Made by a program: the position numbers and the translations under genes. From positions 1-64,000 of the forward strand of contig CANRPO010000015.1 of the NCBI GenBank assembly GCA_947632515.1: a stretch of 64,000 bases of DNA, read 5' to 3'. The notes beneath the pieces are model-generated. The model saw nothing but the letters and a program-made list of their open reading frames with translations. It searched no databases and had not been told where the DNA came from. This document shows, piece after piece, positions 53,816 through 63,174 of this stretch (positions are counted from its first letter, which is position 1; each line of letters opens with the position of its first letter). The stretch comes from an uncultured Lachnospiraceae bacterium. GTDB taxonomy: Bacteria > Bacillota > Clostridia > Lachnospirales > Lachnospiraceae.

Positions 53816-56191
53816 ATGAAAATACGAAGACCATTATGCGCGGCGGGGCTTGCCTTTGCGGCGGCGGTGGCGGTGATGCTCCTGTTCGCCGTCCGCGGGG
53901 CGCCCATCGCCGAAACTCCGGACAAGGAGAGAGTCACCGTGACCGGATTCGTGGAGCGCATCGAGCGCCGCCGGTTGCGGGACGGCACGCAGACAATCAT
54001 CACCCTTTCAGAGACTGCAGTTCTTGAGGAAAGTCAGATTCCTGTCTCGGAACAGTTCTTATCGGATTTCGGGAAGATTCCACTACACAGATTACATCGA
54101 TTTTGGAGAGAAAAGAGAGAGCGCGTGCGGCGCGGGGACGCTGCGGAGGTCGCGGGCGTCCTGTGTTATATGGGCGGTAATGAAACGCCGCGCATGGGAA
54201 GCCTGATCACAGTGGAGGGCGATTTTCGCGCCTTTTCCCATGCCACCAATCCCGGAGAGTTCGATGCGGCGGATTACTACCGTATCCTGGGACAGCAGGG
54301 GCGGCTTATGAGCTGCCGCATTGTGTCGCAGAGCGGTTCCTATGATGTCTTTCGGGAGAAACTGTACCGTTTCAGGGAATATCTGTCCTTGCTTGCAGAC
54401 GCGAGCTATGGAGAGAAGGACGCCTCCGTGGTCAAAGCCATGCTGCTTGGCGAGAAGGGAACGCTGGACACGGATCTGAAAGAATTGTACCGGCAGAACG
54501 GCATCAGCCATATTCTGGCGATCAGCGGGCTGCATCTGTCCGTGATCGGCATGTGCGCTTTCAGGCTCTTAAAAAAGACGGGGCTGCCGAAAATAGTTTA
54601 CATAACTATAACCATCGGCTTGATGTACTGCTATGGGACGATGACAGGCATGGGAATTTCCATGCTCCGCGCCTATATCATGTTCGGCATACGGCTGTGC
54701 GCGGAGCTGCTTGGCAGGACTTACGATCTGCTGACGGCCGTGACCGTGGCCGCCCTTGCCGTTCTCATACGGCAGCCCCTGTATTTACAGCACAGCGGTT
54801 TCCTCTTCTCCTTCGGGGCGGTCTGCGGCATCGGTATTTTCCTTCCGGCGGCGCAGGAGAATCTGTTGGGATGGGGCGGATCGGAACAGGCGGATTCCCG
54901 GCGCGGCCGGGCGGAGCGGGCGTTTGTGTCGGGCGCGGCGATCTCCCTCTCCACCCTCCCTGTGTATCTGTGTTTTTACTATGAATTTCCGCCCTATTCG
55001 GTGTTCTTGAATCTGCTTGTGGTTCCCTGTATGACTTTTGTGCTGATAGGCGGTCTGCTCAGTCTGGCAGCGGCGGCATTGTTTCTGCCGCTTGGCGCGG
55101 CGGCGGCAGTCCCCGTGCACCTGATACTGCGTTTCTATGAAAAGTGCTGCGATTTCTGTCTGCGGCTGCCGGACAGCAGCTGGGTCACAGGCTGTCCGAA
55201 ACCGTGGCAGACGGCGCTTTTTCTGGGGATCCTCACAGGGCTTGTGGCGTGGAATCACAGGATCCCCAAGCTGCTGTTCTGGCAGGGAGCGCTCTGCGCG
55301 CTGCTTGCGCTGACGATCAGACTGCCCCGGGGGTTACAGATTACCATGGTGGATGTGGGACAGGGGGATTGTATCTATCTGGCGGAAGACAGCGGTGTTC
55401 ACATGCTGATCGACGGCGGCAGCTCGGACAAGAGTGATGTTTTGTCCTATCAGATCATGCCGTTTCTGAAACATGAGGGCGTGTCCTATCTGGACGCCAT
55501 AGTCGTCACACACCCGGACAGCGATCACATAAGCGGCATCCGCCTCCTGTTGGAGGAGTCGGGGACGAGCGGGATCGCCGTGGGCGCGCTGTATCTGCCC
55601 CATGTGGGAGAGACAGGCAGAAACGAGGCCTATCATGAATTGGAGCGGCTTGCCGCAGAGGCGGGCGCCGGGGTGTGGTATCTGAGCGCCGGGGATGTTC
55701 TAAAGTGCGGAGAAGTTATGTTAACTTGTCTGCATCCGCGGAAGAATTTGGACGAGACGGAGCCTAATGCTTACTCCACCGTGCTGTACTTGACTTACGG
55801 GGCGTTTAGCGCACTTTTTACGGGAGATCTGGAAGGAGCGGGAGAGGAGGATGTGGCGGCGGCGCTGCGGCGTGTGCAGGACACGAGAGGAGATAGTTTA
55901 CATAATATTACACTGTTGAAGGTGGCGCACCACGGCTCGTCGGGGTCTACGGGCGAGGCGTTTCTGCGGCAGATCGATCCCGAGATCGCCCTGATCTCGT
56001 CGGGGCGTAATAACCGCTACGGCCATCCCCATGAGGAACTGCTCGCAAGGCTGCGAAAGGCGGGCTGCCTAATCTTAGGAACACAGGAGAGCGGCGCGGT
56101 GACGGTGCGCGTGCGGGGCGGGAAGGTGCGGGTGGAGGAGTATCTGAAAAGCGCCCCGCCGCGCGCGGTCGCGTTTCGGGCGTATCGATGA
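53816..56191 (+). CDS. comEC: ComEC/Rec2 DNA-uptake channel protein
   Basis: ComEC forms the membrane channel that brings single-stranded DNA into the cell. From the ATG at 53816 (after TGGAGAAGAC) the protein has 791 residues. An N-terminal DUF4131-type part is followed by the Competence domain, with HILAISGLHLSVIGM and several membrane helices. The C-terminal metallo-beta-lactamase domain has VDVGQGDCIYL, VTHPDSDHISG, LFTGDLEG and KVAHHGSSGST, with metal ligands intact. That suggests it may also degrade the non-transported strand. Decamers on the minus strand are at 54596-54605 and 55896-55905. Confidence 0.94.
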   Translation: MKIRRPLCAAGLAFAAAVAVMLLFAVRGAPIAETPDKERVTVTGFVERIERRRLRDGTQTIITLSETAVLEESQIPVSEQFLSDFGKIPLHRLHRFWREKRERVRRGDAAEVAGVLCYMGGNETPRMGSLITVEGDFRAFSHATNPGEFDAADYYRILGQQGRLMSCRIVSQSGSYDVFREKLYRFREYLSLLADASYGEKDASVVKAMLLGEKGTLDTDLKELYRQNGISHILAISGLHLSVIGMCAFRLLKKTGLPKIVYITITIGLMYCYGTMTGMGISMLRAYIMFGIRLCAELLGRTYDLLTAVTVAALAVLIRQPLYLQHSGFLFSFGAVCGIGIFLPAAQENLLGWGGSEQADSRRGRAERAFVSGAAISLSTLPVYLCFYYEFPPYSVFLNLLVVPCMTFVLIGGLLSLAAAALFLPLGAAAAVPVHLILRFYEKCCDFCLRLPDSSWVTGCPKPWQTALFLGILTGLVAWNHRIPKLLFWQGALCALLALTIRLPRGLQITMVDVGQGDCIYLAEDSGVHMLIDGGSSDKSDVLSYQIMPFLKHEGVSYLDAIVVTHPDSDHISGIRLLLEESGTSGIAVGALYLPHVGETGRNEAYHELERLAAEAGAGVWYLSAGDVLKCGEVMLTCLHPRKNLDETEPNAYSTVLYLTYGAFSALFTGDLEGAGEEDVAAALRRVQDTRGDSLHNITLLKVAHHGSSGSTGEAFLRQIDPEIALISSGRNNRYGHPHEELLARLRKAGCLILGTQESGAVTVRVRGGKVRVEEYLKSAPPRAVAFRAYR

Positions 56192-56201
56192 TGCCATACG
56201 G

Positions 56202-56311
56202 GGAAATCTTGAAGAAATGCACAAATCGCGCAGAATAAATCTTGAAGAAATGCACGAATCGGATAGAATAAATCTTGAAGAAATGCACAGAATAGAATAT
56301 AATAATTTTGA
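56202..56311 (+). repeat. 33-bp tandem repeats upstream of the AAA ATPase gene
   Basis: AAATCTTGAAGAAATGCAC recurs at 56202, 56235 and 56268 (33-bp period), and a variant follows 35 bp later at about 56303. Between the shared parts are AATCG- or AGAATA-type segments. AT content is much higher than in comEC. Confidence 0.88.
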
Positions 56312-56355
56312 AGAAATGCAAAAAGAGCGTCAATATGGAGACTGGAGGGGCAAGT

Positions 56356-57690
56356 ATGTTTTTCTGGCGTAAGGCGTATGACGAACTGTTGAACTGGAAA
56401 CAAAAATATGCCGACAGGTACGCCGTCCTGTTGGAGGGCGCAAGGCGGGTCGGAAAATCCACAATCGCCGAGCGGTTTGCCGCGAACGAATACAGATCCT
56501 ATATACTGGTGGATTTTTCCAGAGCGTCGAACGAAGAAATCGCCTGTTTCGACGATATTCACGATCCGGATCTGTTCTTTTTACGGCTGCAGGCGGTGAC
56601 AGGAATCGATCTGTATGCGCATGAATCCGTGGTGATCTTTGACGAGGTGCAGTTATTTCCCAGGGCCAGGCAGGCCATCAAGCATCTGGTGAAGGACGGC
56701 AGGTATCATTATATCGAGACGGGATCGCTGATCTCGATCAAAAAGAATGTCAAAGACATCCTGATCCCCTCGGAAGAGATGAAAATTCCCGTATATCCGA
56801 TGGATTATGAAGAGTTTTGTCTGGCAACAGGAAACAGCTATGAGGCGCTGGGCAGAGTGTATGAGAAGAAAAAGAGCATAGGGCAGCAGACGAACCGCAA
56901 ACTCATGCGCGACATCAGGCTGTATATGGCTGTGGGCGGTATGCCGCAGGCGGTCGAGGCGTATACGAACGGCGAGAACTTCGCCATGATTGACCAGATC
57001 AAACGGCAGATCATCAGGCTGTATGAAGATGATTTCAAACGTCTGGATCCGTCGGGCCGCCTGTCCGCGCTCTATCATGCCATTCCGGCGCAGCTTTCCA
57101 GAGGGGCGAAGTGTTACCGCATTTCACAGGCGGTTGGGGGAAGAAAAACATCAAGGGATGAAAGGCTGCTCTATGATCTGATCGATTCCAAAACGGTGCT
57201 GCCATCCTACCATGTGACAGATCCGAGAGTCAGCCTGCCGCTCACGAAGGATGTGGACAGCTATAAGCTGTATGTGGCAGACACGGGATTATTTATCACA
57301 CTGATGTTTGTTGACAGACCAGAAACGGAAAATGAGATTTATGTCAAACTCCTGTCAGATAAGCTGCCTGCCAATCTGGGGTATCTGTATGAAAATCTGG
57401 TCGCCCAGATCATAGCGGCGTCAGGGAGGGAACTGTACTACCATACATGGCAAAAAGAAGGCAGCACGCACTATTATGAGATCGATTTCCTTCTGTCGCG
57501 GGGGACGAAACTGACGGCGCTCGAGGTCAAGTCGTCGGGCACGGGGAAACATGAATCTTTATCGGCATTTCAGAAGAAATATGCAAAGCATTCCGGCGAG
57601 TGCGTCATCCTTTCCCAGAAGGATATTGGCAGAAACGGCGGGCTTGTCTATCTGCCGGTTTACCTGACGCCTTTTCTGTGCGGGACATAA
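56356..57690 (+). CDS. AAA family ATPase with DUF4143 (putative nuclease-like) domain
   Basis: The ATG at 56356 follows GGAGGGGCAAGT and gives 444 residues. Walker A is LLEGARRVGKSTIAERF and Walker B is VVIFDEVQLFPRARQ. The C-terminal part (about 215-440) has the DUF4143 type end with YYEIDFLLSRGTKLTALEVKSSG, whose D...E-x-K resembles the PD-(D/E)XK fold. Such proteins are common, often horizontally moved, and have unclear function. Its AT-rich upstream repeats and AT-rich start distinguish it from the neighbouring com genes. Confidence 0.86.
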   Translation: MFFWRKAYDELLNWKQKYADRYAVLLEGARRVGKSTIAERFAANEYRSYILVDFSRASNEEIACFDDIHDPDLFFLRLQAVTGIDLYAHESVVIFDEVQLFPRARQAIKHLVKDGRYHYIETGSLISIKKNVKDILIPSEEMKIPVYPMDYEEFCLATGNSYEALGRVYEKKKSIGQQTNRKLMRDIRLYMAVGGMPQAVEAYTNGENFAMIDQIKRQIIRLYEDDFKRLDPSGRLSALYHAIPAQLSRGAKCYRISQAVGGRKTSRDERLLYDLIDSKTVLPSYHVTDPRVSLPLTKDVDSYKLYVADTGLFITLMFVDRPETENEIYVKLLSDKLPANLGYLYENLVAQIIAASGRELYYHTWQKEGSTHYYEIDFLLSRGTKLTALEVKSSGTGKHESLSAFQKKYAKHSGECVILSQKDIGRNGGLVYLPVYLTPFLCGT

Positions 57691-57840
57691 GACGGCCGGC
57701 CGGCATCCCGGCCGCAAGAATTTCGAGACATTTGCAGAATAATATGTTATAATATACGGGCATTGCGGCAGAATGTTCTGCCGCGGTGCCCGTACACTTT
57801 GCGGAGAAGAGAAAAGATGCGGGAAAGGTAAGGGAACTTT

Positions 57841-59892
57841 ATGAGCAGCGTCGGGGAGAAACGATTCGGGAAACTGTATAAAAAGCGGATCTGGCCATCC
57901 GTTTGTGTGCTGGTATTTTTTGCCGTTGCGTGCGTAGCCACGTTCGCCGTTTTTCTGTATCTGTTTGTGATGTGCATCATGGGGACGAAGATCGTGGGGC
58001 ACTACGAGGACGCGCAGCAGGTGAGCGGCATCCTGAGCGCGCTCATGGACGGCGGCGACACGGTGGAGGAGGCCGCCGCGGAGATGCACGATTACATACT
58101 GGGCGATCAGGACATCTGCGTTCTGGACAGAGACAGGAAGATCGTGTTTCTGTCGGGCGATTCCGAGCCCAACTTTGATATAAAACTGAAATTCAATGTG
58201 GGCCGGGAGCTTACGGCGGTGGCGGACAGCAAAAATTTTCTCTCCGCCAACGAGGGACTGCGCTCGATCCAGGCGATACCGGTCAGGGAGATTATGAGCA
58301 GGGTCCTTCATCCGATGGAACAGGGCGAGACGCGCGCGCAGTGGATGGACGCGATGGTGGTTCGTCAGGATTACTGGCTGAAAGTGCCTTTTGGGGACAA
58401 TACCTATGTGCTGTATGTGAAGTGCAGTCTGCAGGCGCAGAGGCAGGACATCGTCTATGTGTATCTGTTTGGGTTCGGCGTTATGGCCCTTCTCATGATC
58501 CCTGTGGTCCTGCTGTTTATCAACACGATCCGCACGGCTCTCACCCAGCGCAAGATGAGCAGTCTGATCTATCTGGACACGGTGACGGGCGGTAGGAACT
58601 GGCTTTATTTCCAGAACTATGCCCACAGGATCCTCTCCAGAATACGGAATAATAAGAAAGCGTTCGCGCTGGTGAACCTTCATCTGGAACGCTACCAGAA
58701 TTACCGCGCCTGCTATGGCGTCAAGGCGGGGGACGAACTGTTGGAGGCGATGAGCGGGTTCCTGAGCGCGCGCGTGGGGAAGCACGAGTCCTTCGCCAGA
58801 TACGAGGGCGCTGATTTCGGCCTGCTGCTGCGGTGCGAGGGGGAGAATGAACAGGAGTATCAGGAGAACTGCCGCAGGCGCGTGCGCTCTCTGCTGGCGG
58901 AGCTGACGGGGCTCAGACCGAATCAGAAGATCCATTTCCATGCGGGGATCGATCTGCTCCCGCCCTATGTGGACGAGGAGGGCAAGTGGTATCACAGGCG
59001 GCAGGAGACGGATGTGGAGCAGATCTACACCTACGCCAACGCCGCGAGACTGGAATCGGACGGTGTGGAGGAGCAGAGGATCACCTTTTTCGATCACGAC
59101 ATGCTGGGCAGGCAGAAGTGGGAGCGCTGGGTGGAGGACAATATGGAGCGGGCCTTGCAGAACGGGGAGTTCCAGGTGTATCTGCAGCCCAAGTACAGTC
59201 CGGCCAGCGGCAAGCTGGTGGGCGCGGAGGCGCTGGTGCGCTGGGTCAGTCTCTCCACGGGCCTGATCACGCCGAGCCATTTCATCCCCATCTTCGAGCG
59301 CACCGGGTTCGTCACGCAGCTGGACGACTACATGATCTCCCGCGTTGCCAAGCTGCAGGCGGAGTGGATGATACAGGGCAGAAAGATGATACCGATCTCC
59401 GTGAACGTGTCGAGAGCGCACTTCGCGCAGGAGGGATTGGCGGAGCATATCTGCGAGCTGGTGGACGCCTACGGGCCGAATCACGAACTGATCGAACTGG
59501 AGGTGACGGAGAGCGCCTTCTTCGACGACAAGGAGATTCTGGTGGAGACTGTCAAACAGCTCAAAGCGTATGGGTTCCGCGTGTCTATGGACGACTTCGG
59601 GGCAGGGTATTCCTCCTTAAATTCGCTGAAGGACATTCCGCTTGACGTGCTGAAACTGGACGGCGAATTCTTCCAAGGGGATGAGGACGGTGCGAGAAGA
59701 GGCGAGATCGTGGTCAGGGAGGCGATTCGTCTGGCGAGAGATCTGGACATGTGCGTGGTAGCGGAAGGGATCGAGAAGAAGGAACAGGTGGATTTCCTGG
59801 CGAGACAGGGCTGCGACATGATACAGGGATTCTACTATGCGAGGCCGATGCCTGTTGAGGATTTTGAGAAGAAAGTGGAAGAGGACGCGTGA
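57841..59892 (+). CDS. GGDEF-EAL protein, probable c-di-GMP phosphodiesterase
   Basis: The protein has 683 residues. Membrane helices at about 18-43 and 203-225 frame an extracytoplasmic sensor. The GGDEF domain (about 230-390) reads EGADFGLLL at the active loop, so cyclase activity is lost. The EAL domain (about 425-680) is complete: E463 in GAEALVRW, NVSRAHF, ELEVTESAF, DDFGAGYSS, LKLDGEFF and VAEGIEKKEQ. It should hydrolyse c-di-GMP to pGpG. A hybrid kinase begins within four bases of its stop, so the two are cotranslated. Confidence 0.9.
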   Translation: MSSVGEKRFGKLYKKRIWPSVCVLVFFAVACVATFAVFLYLFVMCIMGTKIVGHYEDAQQVSGILSALMDGGDTVEEAAAEMHDYILGDQDICVLDRDRKIVFLSGDSEPNFDIKLKFNVGRELTAVADSKNFLSANEGLRSIQAIPVREIMSRVLHPMEQGETRAQWMDAMVVRQDYWLKVPFGDNTYVLYVKCSLQAQRQDIVYVYLFGFGVMALLMIPVVLLFINTIRTALTQRKMSSLIYLDTVTGGRNWLYFQNYAHRILSRIRNNKKAFALVNLHLERYQNYRACYGVKAGDELLEAMSGFLSARVGKHESFARYEGADFGLLLRCEGENEQEYQENCRRRVRSLLAELTGLRPNQKIHFHAGIDLLPPYVDEEGKWYHRRQETDVEQIYTYANAARLESDGVEEQRITFFDHDMLGRQKWERWVEDNMERALQNGEFQVYLQPKYSPASGKLVGAEALVRWVSLSTGLITPSHFIPIFERTGFVTQLDDYMISRVAKLQAEWMIQGRKMIPISVNVSRAHFAQEGLAEHICELVDAYGPNHELIELEVTESAFFDDKEILVETVKQLKAYGFRVSMDDFGAGYSSLNSLKDIPLDVLKLDGEFFQGDEDGARRGEIVVREAIRLARDLDMCVVAEGIEKKEQVDFLARQGCDMIQGFYYARPMPVEDFEKKVEEDA

Positions 59893-59894
59893 CG

Positions 59895-62800
59895 ATGCTG
59901 ACATTTTTGATCATCATACAATTTGCGGGACTTATCGTACTGTTTTCCGAGGCGCTCTATCTGGCGAACCAGAGGCCGTCCCGACAGCAGATACGGCTGC
60001 TGCTCCTGATGATAGCGCTGATTATTGACTTTACAGGTCAACTGTTCATCATGCAGGCGGTCACGGAGGAACAGTCCCTGCAGGCTCTGAAATTTTCTTA
60101 TCTGGGCAGGCCGATCGGCGTGCTGTGCATGTTCCTGTTTGTGATGGAATACTGCAAGGTGAAACTGCCTAAGCGGCTGCCGTTAGTGCTGGGCGCTTTG
60201 CATCTTGCGACGATTATGCTCATCCTTACCTGTGACAGGCACAGTCTGTACTACTCGAATATTACATACACGACGAAGGGGCTGTTCCCGCATCTTGTGC
60301 TGAAGGCGGGCCCGGTGTGCATGATCTACTACTGCTGTGTGGCGGTCTATGGGATCGTGATGGTGCTGGCCTGTCTTCGCAGGCACGGGCAGTGGATCAA
60401 CACGGCGGAGCAGCACAGGATCCTGTCATTCTACGGGATTATCGGCGTTATGCTTCTGGGCTGGATGGGGCATCTGCTGAACTGGTTCGGCGGCTACGAT
60501 CCCACCCTGTTGACCGAACTGATCTCCGTCGTTATCCTGTCCTCTTATCTCTATAAGGACAAAGTGCTGGATACGCTGTCCATGGCGCAGGATCAGGCGA
60601 TCGACGAACTTTCCGACGGGCTGATGGTGCTGGATCACAACAACATGCTGATCTACCGCAACAGGAAAGCGAACGAACTTTATCCGCTGGAGAACAACGC
60701 CTCCCTCCCGGCGATCATCGGGGAACTGGACGACTGCATCGTCAACAAGACGAACGTGGAGCGGGACAACCGCGTGTACGAGGTGAGCAGCCGTCTGCTC
60801 ATCAGGCAGAACATCTATTTCGGTAAAATGTATGTCTTTAACGACATCACCGAGAGTTTCCGCCACGCCCGAAGCGCGAAGGAGCAGGCGGACATCATGA
60901 AGGGACTCAAGGAGCGGGCGGAGGCCGCCAACCAGGCCAAGTCCACCTTTGTCTCCAACATCACCCATGAGATCCGCACCCCCATGAACGCCATCGTGGG
61001 CATGACGGAGATCCTGCTCAGGGAGGAGCTGTCGGAGCAGGATAAGGGCTACCTGATGAACATTAAGAATTCAGGCAACGCGCTCCTCAATATCGTGAAC
61101 GATATTCTGGACTTCTCCAAGATGGAGTCCGGCAAGATGGAGCTGGTGGAGGACGAGTACGACCCGATGCTCATGCTGAGCGATCTGAGTATGATTTTCC
61201 TGACGCGTATCGGCAGCAAGGATATGGAGATCCTCTTTGACATCGACGAGAAACTGCCCTGCAAACTGTACGGCGACGGGCTGCGCATCAGGCAGATCAT
61301 TATCAACATTGTCAACAACGCCATCAAATTCACCGACAGCGGCTTTGTCAGACTTACGATCCGCGTGGGGAACGTGAACGGCGACAATATGGAACTTCTG
61401 GTGTCTGTCAAAGATACCGGGCAGGGCATCCGGGAGGAAGATCTGGATAAGCTGTTCGGCTCTTTCCAGCAGGTGGACAGCAAGAGGAACCGTGGGAAGG
61501 AAGGCACGGGGCTGGGTCTGTCCATCTCCAAGCAGCTCGTGGAGATGATGGGCGGCAGCATCGGCGTCAGGAGTACCTACGGCGAGGGCAGCGAGTTCTA
61601 TTTCAATATCATACAGAAGGTGGCCGACGGGACGCCCGCCGCCGAGATCCACGACGAGGCGCGCAAGCACCTGAAGATCGGCGGTTACTTTAGCAAGAAG
61701 TATCTGTGGGACGCGCTGGAGACGCTGACGGGGCAGTATGGCGTCGCATGCGTGCCTTACGAGGAGTGGAGCGGCACGAGGGAGCAGCTCGACTGTTTCT
61801 ATATGGATAAGCAGTCCTATGACAAGCTGGCGGGCGATCTGGACAATTACAGCTCCAAGATGGGCGAGATCTATGTGCTGCACAATCCGCTGCTGGAGGA
61901 GTGCAACGCCGCCGGCGTCACCGCGGTCAACAAGCCGCTGTACAGTCTGAATTTCTGCCGCACGATCAATCACGAGTCCATGTATGTAGGGCCGGAGACG
62001 GAGGATTATATGAACTTCACCGCGCCCGACGCGTCGATCCTCGTGGTGGATGACAACGAGATCAATCTGGAGGTGACGGACGGACTGTTAGAGCCGCTGC
62101 GGATGCAGATCGATACGGCGGACAGCGGCAAGCGGGCGATCCAGATGATGGAGAAGAAGAAGTACCACATCATCTTTATGGATCACATGATGCCCGTCAT
62201 GGACGGTATCGAGACGACGGAGCGGATCAGGCAGACCAACGACGAATACCATCAGAATGTGCCCATCATTGCTTTGACGGCGAACGCTCTGATGGATGCG
62301 CGCGAGAAGTTTGCCAAGGCCGGGATGAACGATTTCGTGGCGAAACCCATCGAGATGAAGGAGATTTGCAAATGTCTCAGAAAGTGGCTGCCGCAGGAGC
62401 TGATCATCCCTGCGGATTCCTCGGCGCCCAAGCGGGAGAAGAACGCTGCGGGCGGAGAGAAGGAAGGGCGGGAAGCGGCGCTTGCGGCGGCGCAGACCGC
62501 GCAGGAAAACGCGCTGCCTGACCTTCCGGGCATCAATGCCGCAGACGGTATCAAATACTCCGGCGGCGAGAAGATGTGGTATAAGCTGCTGGGCGATTTC
62601 TACAAGCTGATCGACGCCAAGGCGAACAAGTTGGAGAAATGTCTCGCGGACGGGCTGATCCGGGATTACACGATAGAGGTCCACGCGCTGAAGAACACGG
62701 CGCGCATGGCGGGCGCGGCGGAGCTGTCCGAGTGGTTCCACCGCATGGAGGACTGCGGCAACGCGGGGGACGTGGAGACGATCATGGCCGAGACGCCGGA

Positions 62801-63098
62801 TCTGCTGGCGGAACTGAGAAGTTACAAGGAAATCCTGAGACCATACGGGGAGGCCGGAAATCAGAACAGGCGCGAGACCACGAAGGAGGAACTGACGGAG
62901 CTCCTTACGAAAATGCACGACGCCATGGACGGTTTCGATCTGGACGGCGTGGACGACGCCATGAAGGAACTGGAGAAACTCAGGATCCCCGACGACTGTA
63001 TGGAGCTGATGGAATCGCTGCGGGTGGCGGTGACGGACGTCATGATGGAGGAAGTCATGAACATCACGGACGAGATGATACGGGTCCTGCAGGGCTGA
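59895..63098 (+). CDS. Hybrid sensor histidine kinase with REC and Hpt domains
   Basis: The protein has 1067 residues from the ATG at 59895. The N-terminal 220 residues contain about seven membrane helices, the 7TM sensor type. A short PAS-like region (about 230-330) follows. HisKA carries H358 in [16 protein letters not shown]; the ATPase domain has [20 protein letters not shown] and [10 protein letters not shown] stretch at about 590-700 has no clear match and may be a degenerate receiver. The receiver has D763 in [13 protein letters not shown], and the C-terminal Hpt domain has H930 in [12 protein letters not shown]. This is a full phosphorelay on one chain. Confidence 0.9.
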   Translation: MLTFLIIIQFAGLIVLFSEALYLANQRPSRQQIRLLLLMIALIIDFTGQLFIMQAVTEEQSLQALKFSYLGRPIGVLCMFLFVMEYCKVKLPKRLPLVLGALHLATIMLILTCDRHSLYYSNITYTTKGLFPHLVLKAGPVCMIYYCCVAVYGIVMVLACLRRHGQWINTAEQHRILSFYGIIGVMLLGWMGHLLNWFGGYDPTLLTELISVVILSSYLYKDKVLDTLSMAQDQAIDELSDGLMVLDHNNMLIYRNRKANELYPLENNASLPAIIGELDDCIVNKTNVERDNRVYEVSSRLLIRQNIYFGKMYVFNDITESFRHARSAKEQADIMKGLKERAEAANQAKSTFVSNITHEIRTPMNAIVGMTEILLREELSEQDKGYLMNIKNSGNALLNIVNDILDFSKMESGKMELVEDEYDPMLMLSDLSMIFLTRIGSKDMEILFDIDEKLPCKLYGDGLRIRQIIINIVNNAIKFTDSGFVRLTIRVGNVNGDNMELLVSVKDTGQGIREEDLDKLFGSFQQVDSKRNRGKEGTGLGLSISKQLVEMMGGSIGVRSTYGEGSEFYFNIIQKVADGTPAAEIHDEARKHLKIGGYFSKKYLWDALETLTGQYGVACVPYEEWSGTREQLDCFYMDKQSYDKLAGDLDNYSSKMGEIYVLHNPLLEECNAAGVTAVNKPLYSLNFCRTINHESMYVGPETEDYMNFTAPDASILVVDDNEINLEVTDGLLEPLRMQIDTADSGKRAIQMMEKKKYHIIFMDHMMPVMDGIETTERIRQTNDEYHQNVPIIALTANALMDAREKFAKAGMNDFVAKPIEMKEICKCLRKWLPQELIIPADSSAPKREKNAAGGEKEGREAALAAAQTAQENALPDLPGINAADGIKYSGGEKMWYKLLGDFYKLIDAKANKLEKCLADGLIRDYTIEVHALKNTARMAGAAELSEWFHRMEDCGNAGDVETIMAETPDLLAELRSYKEILRPYGEAGNQNRRETTKEELTELLTKMHDAMDGFDLDGVDDAMKELEKLRIPDDCMELMESLRVAVTDVMMEEVMNITDEMIRVLQG

Positions 63099-63122
63099 GG
63101 CCGGACAGAGCGCAGAAAGAGC

Positions 63123-63151
63123 AAAAAAAGGGAGCGTCGCTCCCTTTTTTT
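63123..63151. terminator. Bidirectional terminator between the hybrid kinase and purC
   Basis: GGGAGC and GCTCCC form the stem with a 3-nt loop, flanked by seven A and seven T so it can end transcription on both strands. Confidence 0.88.
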
Positions 63152-63174
63152 GACAGATTTATCAGGCTCTCCTT

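Noticed and set aside
55711..55730. TTATGTTAAC in comEC as a decamer copy
   Set aside because: One mismatch; I counted exact copies only.
56202..56311. CRISPR array
   Set aside because: The units are true tandem repeats with almost no spacers and no cas genes are near.
55947..56462. Minus-strand frames with HFFKIYS-like repeats
   Set aside because: They are the reverse of the 33-bp tandem array plus the comEC 3' end, with no start signal.
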